From Thiohalocapsa sp. (GTDB lineage: Bacteria; Pseudomonadota; Gammaproteobacteria; Chromatiales; Chromatiaceae), in NCBI RefSeq assembly GCF_019695415.1, contig NZ_JAIFKJ010000619.1, forward strand, positions 1 through 5,576: a DNA stretch of 5,576 nt, in the 5' to 3' direction. Position numbers and translations under genes: made by a program. Below the pieces are notes generated by a model that had not been told where the DNA came from, searched no databases, and worked only from the letters and a program-made list of their open reading frames with translations. This document shows, piece by piece, positions 1 through 5,315 of the stretch. The first letter of the stretch is position 1, and the number at the start of each line of letters is the position of its first letter.

Positions 1-500
1 AGCACGAAGCTGCGCCCCGCACCGGCGTGTCGGCCCCACTTCCAACGGTATGCGGCCGAGCTGGCGCGACACGCATCGCAGCACAGCAGGAGCGACGCAT
101 CACACCCGGGCGGGCTCGCAGTCATGGCCGGATCGGGTGGTAGCCGATCACGCCATCCGCGCAGTGGCGCCGCACAGTTCGGGCAGCGAGGCGGCCGCGT
201 ATTGCGGCCCCAAAGCAGGCGCGGGACGGTGGCCTTGGGCGGTATCCGCAGCCAGGGCCTGCCGCCTGCATTGGCGCGGTTGGTCGCGGCGTCGAACTGC
301 ACCGCACACCCGGTGAATCCCACCAGATCTCCGAGGGCCGGGCCTGCTGCGAAAACGTCAGCGTCGCCTCCTTGCGGCTCGCCGAGCAGGCGGATTGCTG
401 TAAGCGCCTTGACGATCGTCGTCCGATCGGTAGCTTGTAGCGGGTCAACCGGCGTCAGTACCAGTCGTCCCGTGTGCAATGCAGCTGGAACAGGTATCAT
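1..500 (-). CDS. Uncharacterised protein with putative zinc ribbon (3' end outside window)
   Basis: An open frame of 166 codons reads leftward from an ATG at 500-498 and leaves the window at base 1 with no stop, so the C-terminus is missing. What is visible: an N-terminal half without clear motifs (residues 1-60), a hydrophobic GFTGCAV segment (61-67), then LLWGRNTRPPRCPNC (95-109) and a second pair, CDAC (141-144). C106-x2-C109 and C141-x2-C144 make a plausible four-cysteine zinc ribbon. It is followed by an aromatic/basic stretch, YRWKWGRHAGAGRSF (151-165). The start is supported by GAGG five bases upstream; the frame stays open further upstream but has no better-placed start. The protein-like composition, paired CxxC motifs and high third-position G+C argue that it is real. 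I do not recognise a named family and assign no function. It is divergent from the transglycosylase gene. Confidence 0.72.
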   Translation of the reverse strand, partial: MIPVPAALHTGRLVLTPVDPLQATDRTTIVKALTAIRLLGEPQGGDADVFAAGPALGDLVGFTGCAVQFDAATNRANAGGRPWLRIPPKATVPRLLWGRNTRPPRCPNCAAPLRGWRDRLPPDPAMTASPPGCDASLLLCCDACRASSAAYRWKWGRHAGAGRSFV

Positions 501-505
501 CTGTG

Positions 506-509
506 CCTC
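506..509 (-). promoter_or_regulatory. Ribosome binding site of the zinc-ribbon gene
   Basis: GAGG on the minus strand (CCTC on plus) lies five bases before the ATG at 500-498. It favours this start over reading through the open frame upstream. Seen directly; its use is inferred. Confidence 0.5.
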
Positions 510-667
510 GTAAGCCTTTACCGGGTTGGGGGTTGCTCCGCAGGAGAACGGCAGGCCAGCGTGCCGCAGCCGTGTACAGGTGCCGCTACTGAACCAGGTC
601 TTGGTCCGGGGCTGCTGTGGAAAGGCCGCCTGGCCTGTCGGACACCGCCAACCGCTCGAGTTACGTC
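510..667. other. Divergent intergenic spacer
   Basis: This stretch of about 160 bases separates the minus-strand zinc-ribbon gene from the plus-strand transglycosylase gene, so both promoters should lie here. I could not find a convincing sigma70 -35/-10 pair on either strand. Small inverted repeats are present: AGGCC-GCCT-GGCCT at 623-636, and a CGGCA/TGCCG pair around 549-566. Both are short enough to be chance in G+C-rich DNA. No tRNA or recognisable small RNA was found. Confidence 0.5.
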
Positions 668-1585
668 ATGGGTCCATTCGCCGCCGCTCATTGCCGAGAT
701 ACCTCGCGCGTGCCGCAGCCCTCCTTGCTGGCCACTCTGCTTCTGGCGCTTGCCGCCGGCAGCGCCGCGCCGCCCGCCGTCGCAACGTCATTTGAGTCTG
801 TCATTAAGAGCGGCAATGCGCGTGAGCTTGCGCGCTGGGGCCGTCGCTTCGAGCACGGGGAGGGCGTAGACCGAGATATCGACCACGCCATCCGACTTTA
901 CTGCAAGGCCGCCGCACGCGGCGACGCCGCCGCGCATTATCACCTCGGCTGGATCTATGCGGTGGGTCGCGCAGGGGCGCGCGACGAGGCACTGGCGGCG
1001 GCGTGGTTTTACCGCGCGGCGCAGAAGAACGACCCCCACGCCAAGCGGATGCTGGAACGTCTTGGCCACGAGGGCAAGCCGCGGCAGGCTGCGGTTTGTT
1101 TGCTTTCCGACGGTGGTCGCGCGAATGCCGACGGCGGGATCGTGCAGCCCATGCGTTATGCGGGTCGCGGCGGCACCACCCCTGTGTCCATTACTCGGGA
1201 GCACCCCGCCAAGGGACGTGTCGCGCGGATGGTGCGGCGTCTGGCACCGGAGTACCGACTGAATCCGAACCTCGTGCTCGCGGTCATCGAGGCGGAGTCC
1301 AATTTCAATCCGCGGGCCCGATCCCCGAAAAACGCCCAGGGGTTGATGCAGCTCATCCCGGAGACGGCGGAGCGCTTCGGGGTGGGCGATGTCTGGGACC
1401 CGGAGCAGAACGTCCGCGGCGGCATGGCGTACTTGCGGTGGCTGATGCGCTACTTCGACGGCGACCTCGAGCTCGTGCTGGCGGCTTACAACGCCGGGGA
1501 GGGTGCCGTCGAGCGTCATGGTGGTATTCCGCCCTATGCCGAGACGCAGGCCTACGTCCGGCGTATCATCAGCCGCTTGAACTGA
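668..1585 (+). CDS. Secreted lytic transglycosylase, Sel1 repeats plus SLT domain
   Basis: A predicted 305-residue periplasmic peptidoglycan lyase that would cleave the MurNAc-GlcNAc bond to give 1,6-anhydromuramyl products. Residues 1-39 look like a signal peptide: hydrophobic core LLATLLLALAAG, AVA before a likely cut after A39. Residues about 54-125 resemble two Sel1-like (TPR-type) helical repeats, with WGRRFEHGEGV, AIRLYCKAAARGD and HLGWIYAVG. A linker leads to a C-terminal SLT domain (about 180-305). There ES at 210-211 supplies the expected catalytic Glu (E210), followed by NFNPRARSPKNAQGLMQLIPETA (212-234, the family signature) and AAYNAGEGAV (272-281). The ATG at 668 was chosen because it leads straight into the signal peptide; an in-frame ATG at 617 would add 17 unlikely residues. 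No strong Shine-Dalgarno site is visible. It resembles MltC/Slt-type family 1 enzymes, but the exact subfamily is uncertain. Confidence 0.9.
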   Translation: MGPFAAAHCRDTSRVPQPSLLATLLLALAAGSAAPPAVATSFESVIKSGNARELARWGRRFEHGEGVDRDIDHAIRLYCKAAARGDAAAHYHLGWIYAVGRAGARDEALAAAWFYRAAQKNDPHAKRMLERLGHEGKPRQAAVCLLSDGGRANADGGIVQPMRYAGRGGTTPVSITREHPAKGRVARMVRRLAPEYRLNPNLVLAVIEAESNFNPRARSPKNAQGLMQLIPETAERFGVGDVWDPEQNVRGGMAYLRWLMRYFDGDLELVLAAYNAGEGAVERHGGIPPYAETQAYVRRIISRLN

Positions 1586-1596
1586 AGTCCGACCCA

Positions 1597-1629
1597 GCGC
1601 TGCACCGCGGGCATACCGCGGTGCCGTGC
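1597..1629 (+). terminator. Strong intercistronic hairpin, possible terminator or attenuator
   Basis: A nine-pair perfect stem, GCACCGCGG (1602-1610) with CCGCGGTGC (1616-1624), has a five-base loop, GCATA. After a single T/C mismatch it continues for four more pairs, one of them G-T (1597-1600 with 1626-1629). It begins 11 bases after the transglycosylase stop and ends nine bases before the methyltransferase ATG. No T-run follows, so it is not a classic intrinsic terminator. It could shield the upstream message 3' end, attenuate read-through, or limit ribosome access to the downstream start. The fold is read directly; the role is inference. Confidence 0.55.
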
Positions 1630-1638
1630 AGCTACCGC

Positions 1639-2397
1639 ATGCGACCCGTCCGAGTCTCTCCCCCACGACTTTCGCCGTTCAGGTCCCATCCGCGATGCTG
1701 GGCGCTGTGGGTGTGGGCGATCCTGCTGTGCGTGCCAGCGGTGCAGGCGGCGTTTGACGCTGCGCCGAGCGAGGAGCCCAGGGCCGTACCGCGCAGCATG
1801 AATATGCATTATCTGGATGCGGACGTGCAGCAGTGGCGGGGCATCTTCGAGCGTACCGGGCGGGAGGTGTTCGACCGCCGTTTCCAAGTGGTGGCGGCAT
1901 TGGGGCTGGAGCCTGGCATGCGGGTCGCGGACGTCGGTGCCGGAACCGGCCTCTATACGATGCTATTCGCGCGGTCCGTTGGTGCGTCTGGGAAGGTCTA
2001 TGCGGTGGACATCTCCCCGACGTTCATCGCTGCCATCGAGGACCGGGCCGCTGAATATCACGTGGAGAACGTGATCGGTGTCGTCAACGATGAGCGCAGC
2101 ACACAGCTCCCGCCGGGGAGTGTGGATCTCGTCTTTCTGGCGGACACCTACCACCATTTCGCGTACCCGCGGAACATGCTGAGCTCGATCCACGCGGCCC
2201 TCGCGCCTGGCGGTGTGCTCGCCATCGTCGACTTCCGTCGCCAACCCGGCTTCAGCAGTCCCTGGGTCATGGGACATGTGCGCGCCGGGCGAGAAGCCGT
2301 CATCGACGAGGTGCAGGGCGCCGGCTTCGAGTACCTCGACGAGCCCCTTCAACTGCGCACCAATTATTTCCTGCGTTTTCGCAAGCTTGGCGAGTAG
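1639..2397 (+). CDS. Class I SAM-dependent methyltransferase with N-terminal signal peptide
   Basis: A 252-residue Rossmann-fold methyltransferase. Motif I is VADVGAGTG (96-104), the acidic residue ending strand 2 is D124 in AVDIS, and the motif IV region is VDLVFLADTYHHF (162-174). LAPGGVLAIVDF follows as the usual post-IV strand. The substrate is unknown. Ahead of the domain is a basic stretch and a hydrophobic segment, CWALWVWAILLCVPAVQA (20-37), which looks like a Sec signal peptide cut after A37. The mature part has a short NMHYLD lead-in (55-60). If the start is right, the enzyme is exported, which is odd because SAM is cytoplasmic. An in-frame ATG at 1798 (M54) would give a soluble 199-residue form, but GAGGAG at 1771-1776 is about 21 bases away, too far to be a good ribosome site. 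The ATG at 1639 also lacks a clear site and lies just after a hairpin. Similar signal-peptide methyltransferases are annotated in other proteobacteria, as far as I recall, without known substrates. Confidence 0.85.
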   Translation: MRPVRVSPPRLSPFRSHPRCWALWVWAILLCVPAVQAAFDAAPSEEPRAVPRSMNMHYLDADVQQWRGIFERTGREVFDRRFQVVAALGLEPGMRVADVGAGTGLYTMLFARSVGASGKVYAVDISPTFIAAIEDRAAEYHVENVIGVVNDERSTQLPPGSVDLVFLADTYHHFAYPRNMLSSIHAALAPGGVLAIVDFRRQPGFSSPWVMGHVRAGREAVIDEVQGAGFEYLDEPLQLRTNYFLRFRKLGE

Positions 2398-2446
2398 CCC
2401 GGGCGGGCGGCCTACGCGAGCTCGCGCCGCGCGACGGGTGCTGCCG
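2398..2446. other. Spacer with 12-bp palindrome after the exported methyltransferase
   Basis: Between the methyltransferase stop and the first repeat copy is a short G+C-rich spacer. It contains a perfect 12-bp palindrome, CGCGAGCTCGCG (2415-2426), which has no loop and so is a weak hairpin. No T-tract follows. It could be part of a transcription end or chance in this base composition. Confidence 0.3.
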
Positions 2447-2540
2447 AATGTATACCCATCGCACGCCGGTTTTCGGTTTGCCGCATGAGCAACCTGCTGA
2501 TGCCTTGTCTCTTCCTCGAGCCTCGCCCCTCGAAACTCGC
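2447..2540 (+). repeat. Direct repeat copy 1 (about 94 bp), upstream of tpm
   Basis: This segment matches 3354-3447 without gaps, with about seven differences in 94 positions. The core from CCGGTTTTCGG through CCTGCTGATGCCTT is identical. It carries an imperfect dyad at 2483-2503: GCATGAGCA, loop ACC, TGCTGATGC, with one G-G mismatch. A CTCGA/CTCGC-rich tail follows. It lies 49 bases after the methyltransferase stop and ends 81 bases before the tpm start. No long open frame with coding character spans it. It may be one member of a genome-wide intergenic repeat family. Confidence 0.9.
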
Positions 2541-2611
2541 GACTCTCCGCTCTAGATTCGCCGGCACCGTGCCCTGTCAACGTGTGCGCGGGTGCAGGGT
2601 GGCAGGCCCAC

Positions 2612-2615
2612 AGGA
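2612..2615 (+). promoter_or_regulatory. tpm ribosome binding site
   Basis: AGGA lies six bases before the ATG at 2622. It selects this start over an in-frame ATG at 2592, whose extra ten residues do not match the family. Confidence 0.6.
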
Positions 2616-2621
2616 ACACGT

Positions 2622-3347
2622 ATGACCCCTGAATTTTGGCACCAACGCTGGCAGCGTGGCGAGATCGGTTGGCACAGCGATGCCATCAACCGCCACCTCG
2701 CGGACTACTGGCCAGCCCTCGGTGTACCGGCGCATGGCCGCGTGCTGGTGCCGCTGGCGGGGAAGAGCTTGGACATGCTTTGGCTCGCTGGTCGCGGCCA
2801 CCGGGTGGTGGGGGTGGAGCTGAGTCCGATTGCTGCCGAGGCCTTCTTCCGCGAGAACGGGCTCGAGCCGGAGGTTACCGACCTGTCTCCGGCGCCTTTC
2901 GTACGCATGGCCAGGGATGAGCTGGTGCTCTTGGTGGGCGACTTCTTTGACCTCAGCGTGGATGTGCTGGGAGCCGCGCACGGCGCGAGCATCGACGCAG
3001 TTTACGATCGGGCTGCGTTGATCGCGCTGCCGCCGAACCTGCGCCCGGCTTATGCGCGGCATTTATCGAGTCTGCTGCAGGCGAGCGCGGCGCCGGGCAC
3101 GGCTCCGCCCAAGTCGTTGCTGATCACCTTGGATTACGCGCAGTCCAGGATGCAGGGGCCGCCCTTCGCAGTGAGCGAGGCAGAGGTGCGGGGACTCTTC
3201 GGTGATCGCTTCCTGACTGAGAAGCTTGCGTCCATTGATGCCTTGGCGGAGAGTCCGCGCTTCGCCGAGCGCGGCCTGGATTGGCTCACCGAGCACGTCT
3301 ATAGGCTGACCCTGATCGACGCTGCGGGAACCGCGGACGGCGGCTGA
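2622..3347 (+). CDS. tpm: Thiopurine S-methyltransferase
   Basis: A 241-residue bacterial TPMT that transfers methyl from SAM to thiol groups of thiopurines. Known bacterial homologues also methylate selenium and tellurium compounds, and some confer tellurite resistance; the natural substrate is unsettled. Family signatures run in order: FWHQRW and GEIGWH (5-18), the SAM-binding VLVPLAGKSLDM (41-52), GVELS (64-68), VGDFFDL (105-111), YDRAALIALPP (128-138), LLITLDYAQ (166-174) and GPPFAVSEAEV (179-189). The length is close to the usual bacterial size of about 215-220, with a slightly long C-terminus. In the SAM motif the common Cys of VPLCGKS is Ala here (A46), probably neutral. The gene is monocistronic-looking, bracketed by the two direct repeats, and the second repeat begins six bases after its stop. 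No separate promoter was recognised. Confidence 0.95.
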   Translation: MTPEFWHQRWQRGEIGWHSDAINRHLADYWPALGVPAHGRVLVPLAGKSLDMLWLAGRGHRVVGVELSPIAAEAFFRENGLEPEVTDLSPAPFVRMARDELVLLVGDFFDLSVDVLGAAHGASIDAVYDRAALIALPPNLRPAYARHLSSLLQASAAPGTAPPKSLLITLDYAQSRMQGPPFAVSEAEVRGLFGDRFLTEKLASIDALAESPRFAERGLDWLTEHVYRLTLIDAAGTADGG

Positions 3348-3353
3348 CATCCC

Positions 3354-3447
3354 AAGGTATACCTATCACACACCGGTTTTCGGTTTGCCGCATGAGCAAC
3401 CTGCTGATGCCTTTTCTCTTCCTCGAACCTCGCCCCTCGAACCTCGC
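3354..3447 (+). repeat. Direct repeat copy 2 (about 94 bp), downstream of tpm
   Basis: This is the second copy of the element at 2447-2540, in the same orientation and 907 bp further on. The dyad GCATGAGCA-ACC-TGCTGATGC is at 3390-3410 and is unchanged. The differences fall mainly near the left end (T for C, A for G twice) and in the pyrimidine-rich right part. To the right, similarity appears to continue briefly with indels (CTCCGCT) before it fades. The ATG inside it opens a frame that happens to run in phase into the lipoprotein gene. Confidence 0.9.
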
Positions 3448-3487
3448 TCCGCTCCGCGATACACGAACCGACGCCTGCTGCCGTGCT

Positions 3488-3491
3488 GGAG
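3488..3491 (+). promoter_or_regulatory. Ribosome binding site of the small lipoprotein gene
   Basis: GGAG is placed eight bases before the ATG at 3500. It decides the start against the in-frame ATG at 3392, which lies inside the direct repeat. Confidence 0.6.
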
Positions 3492-3499
3492 ACATTGCA

Positions 3500-3706
3500 A
3501 TGCAAACGACAACCAACCCTCGCCGTAGAGGGCCGAGGCGCGCCGCCGTGACCTTGAAGCTCGGGCTGCTGTGCCTGATCCTGGTCAGCGGCTGCGCTGG
3601 GCATGTTGCGCGGCAGGCTGCCGACGACGGTGCAGCCGTCACGGGCGATGGGCCTACCCTCTATGGCGAGTTGGGTGTGTCGGTGGATCACGTCTCCACG
3701 CGGTAA
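3500..3706 (+). CDS. Small lipoprotein of unknown function
   Basis: A 68-residue precursor. A basic N-terminus (RRRGPRR, 8-14) is followed by a hydrophobic core, LKLGLLCLILVSG (19-31), and the lipobox V29-S30-G31-C32. Signal peptidase II would cut before C32 and lipidate it. Ala at the position after the Cys, with no Asp, suggests sorting to the outer membrane. The mature part is only 37 residues, rich in Ala and Asp, and ends PTLYGELGVSVDHVSTR. I do not recognise the family. A longer open frame starts at 3392 within the repeat, but those residues break the lipoprotein architecture and the Shine-Dalgarno site favours 3500. It is the last plus-strand gene before convergent der. Confidence 0.7.
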   Translation: MQTTTNPRRRGPRRAAVTLKLGLLCLILVSGCAGHVARQAADDGAAVTGDGPTLYGELGVSVDHVSTR

Positions 3707-3732
3707 CCGGGCCGGTGGCGCGCCCCCGGGTT
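3705..3732 (+). terminator. Possible hairpin at the lipoprotein stop
   Basis: CCGGG (3707-3711) can pair with CCCGG (3725-3729), extended by AA/TT across one bulged G. The loop contains the self-complementary GGCGCGCC. The hairpin starts at the stop codon and has no T-run, so it would be a weak or Rho-assisted end at best. The role is inference. Confidence 0.3.
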
Positions 3733-3912
3733 GCCGCTGATATCCTCTCCTCGGGTGGCGTTCAGCGGCAGTGCCCAGGACGCAACGGGTACGCGAGGCA
3801 GCAGCTATCGACGAGTCAAGTGCCGATGAAGCCGAGAGCGCTGGAATGGTGGGGCGATTGACTGGTTGGTGTCGCTGGCGGACACGGGCGCGACCCGCGC
3901 GCGGAAGGTGGC
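3733..3912. other. Convergent spacer between the lipoprotein gene and der
   Basis: These 180 bases lie between two genes that end facing each other. The only fold I see is a four-pair CGGG/CCCG stem near 3886-3898, within a CG-rich run. No T-tract, small RNA or credible short gene was found. Confidence 0.5.
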
Positions 3913-5304
3913 TCACCGCTTGCGGCTCACGAAGTCCTTGAGGCGCTGGCGCTTCCGGGCCTGTCGGGGCGTCAGGCGGTTCTGCTTGCCCGCGTAGGGG
4001 TTGTCCCCAGAGCGCAGCTCCAGGCGCAGCGGCGTACCGGCAAGATCGAGGTCCCTGCGGAAGCGGTTCACCAAGTAGCGCCGATAGGCGGCAGGGAGAG
4101 ACTCGGTCTGGTTGCCGTGGATGACGATGATGGGCGGGTTCCGTCCGCCTTGATGGGCATAGCGCAGCTTGATCCGACGCCCACGTACCAGCGGCGGCTG
4201 GTGCGCCTGCACTGCCTCCTCGAGCAGGCGCGTCAGCAACGGCGTGGGGAGGTCGCGTGTGGCGTTGGCGTACGCGGCGTCCGCGGCGGCCAGCAATAGG
4301 CCGACACCGCTGCCATGGAGGGCGGATATACGGTGTACCTCGGCGAAGTCGAGAAAGCCGAGACGGCGCTGATAGTCGTTGCCCACAACGCGTCGCTGCT
4401 CAGCGTCCAGCCCGTCCCACTTGTTGATGGCCACCACCAAGGCGCGGCCGGACTCGACGATATGGCCGGCGAGCGTTGCATCCTGCTCACCGATGCCGAG
4501 CTGGGCATCCAGCACCAAGAATGCCACGTGGCATGCCTCAATCGCCTGCAGGGTCTTGATGACGCTGAACTTCTCCACCGCGTCGGCGATGCGCGCGCGG
4601 CGTCGCATGCCTGCCGTGTCGATGAGGGTGTAGCGGTGCCCTTCGACATCGAAGGGGATGGCGATGCTGTCGCGGGTGGTGCCTGGGCTGTCGAAGGCCA
4701 CCACGCGCTCCTCGCCGAGGATGCGGTTGATGAGTGTGGACTTGCCGGCGTTGGGGCGGCCGACAACAGCGATGCGCGTACGCGACTCATCTTCGGCCGC
4801 GACGTCCTCGGCGGCGTCGGGCAACCTCGGGCAAACCTGCGCCATCAGCGCGGCCACGCCACGTCCCTGGGCGGCGGAGATGAGCCATGGATCGCCGATG
4901 CCGAGGCTGTGGAACTCGGCGCCGGCGACGTCTTCCGCCTGGTGGTCGATCTTATTCACGACCGGCGTCAGGGGCTTGCCGGTGCGACGCAGCGCCGCGG
5001 CGATGTCCAGATCGCCGGCGGTGACGCCGTCTCGGGCGTCGAGCAGGAACAAGAGGTGGTCCGCCTCGTGAATCGCCTGCTGCACCTGGCGCTCCATCAA
5101 CGCCTCGACACCGTCGCCCCCGCTGATGCCGCCTGTGTCCACCACGACATAACGCCGTGGTCCGATTTGACCGATGCCGTACTGGCGGTCTCGGGTGAGG
5201 CCCGGGAAGTCCGCCACCAGCGCGTCCCGGCTGCGCGTCAGGCGGTTGAACAGCGTCGACTTGCCGACGTTGGGCCGCCCCACCAGGGCGATGACCGGCA
5301 GCAT
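3913..5304 (-). CDS. der: Ribosome assembly GTPase Der (EngA)
   Basis: A 463-residue essential GTPase with two tandem G domains and a C-terminal KH-like domain, needed for late 50S subunit assembly; it acts in the cytoplasm. Domain 1 shows G1 GRPNVGKS (9-16), T37 in the G2 region, G3 DTGG (56-59), G4 NKID (117-120) and G5 SAA (143-145). After an acidic linker, domain 2 shows G1 GRPNAGKS (182-189), PGTTRDS (207-213), G3 DTAG (229-232) and G4 NKWD (294-297). The KH-like domain spans about 350-440 (RRIKLRYAHQGG, IHGNQTESLP, NPYAGKQN). The tail is very basic (RKRQRLKDFVSRKR). It is shorter than the E. coli protein (490) but within family range. The start at 5304 gives the canonical MLPVIALVGRPN opening; longer in-frame reading adds non-homologous residues. 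Only 11 bases separate it from the upstream stop, so it is probably co-transcribed with that gene. Confidence 0.97.
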   Translation of the reverse strand: MLPVIALVGRPNVGKSTLFNRLTRSRDALVADFPGLTRDRQYGIGQIGPRRYVVVDTGGISGGDGVEALMERQVQQAIHEADHLLFLLDARDGVTAGDLDIAAALRRTGKPLTPVVNKIDHQAEDVAGAEFHSLGIGDPWLISAAQGRGVAALMAQVCPRLPDAAEDVAAEDESRTRIAVVGRPNAGKSTLINRILGEERVVAFDSPGTTRDSIAIPFDVEGHRYTLIDTAGMRRRARIADAVEKFSVIKTLQAIEACHVAFLVLDAQLGIGEQDATLAGHIVESGRALVVAINKWDGLDAEQRRVVGNDYQRRLGFLDFAEVHRISALHGSGVGLLLAAADAAYANATRDLPTPLLTRLLEEAVQAHQPPLVRGRRIKLRYAHQGGRNPPIIVIHGNQTESLPAAYRRYLVNRFRRDLDLAGTPLRLELRSGDNPYAGKQNRLTPRQARKRQRLKDFVSRKR

Positions 5305-5315
5305 TGGGTCTGGGC

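Noticed and set aside
515..620. Possible 4.5S SRP RNA: GAACCAGGTCTTGGTCCGG resembles the apical part of the SRP RNA
   Set aside because: The invariant GGAA tetraloop and the following GGAAGCAGC side are missing, and the flanks do not fold into the long SRP rod.
617..667. Longer transglycosylase start at 617
   Set aside because: It adds 17 polar residues before a normal signal peptide and has no ribosome site; ATG 668 is a better fit.
788..1666. Long minus-strand open frame opposite the transglycosylase
   Set aside because: It is a shadow frame: the plus strand encodes clear Sel1 and SLT motifs, and the minus translation has no recognisable domain.
1963..2619. Minus-strand open frame across the methyltransferase 3' end and repeat copy 1
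   Set aside because: It overlaps a well-supported plus-strand gene and a non-coding repeat; composition is typical of antisense frames in G+C-rich DNA.
2447..3447. CRISPR or tandem array
   Set aside because: There are only two copies, 907 bp apart, with a whole gene between them, so this is a dispersed direct repeat.
3299..3916. Minus-strand open frame across repeat copy 2 and the lipoprotein gene
   Set aside because: It shares a peptide with the copy 1 antisense frame only because the DNA is repeated; there is no domain or ribosome site to support it.
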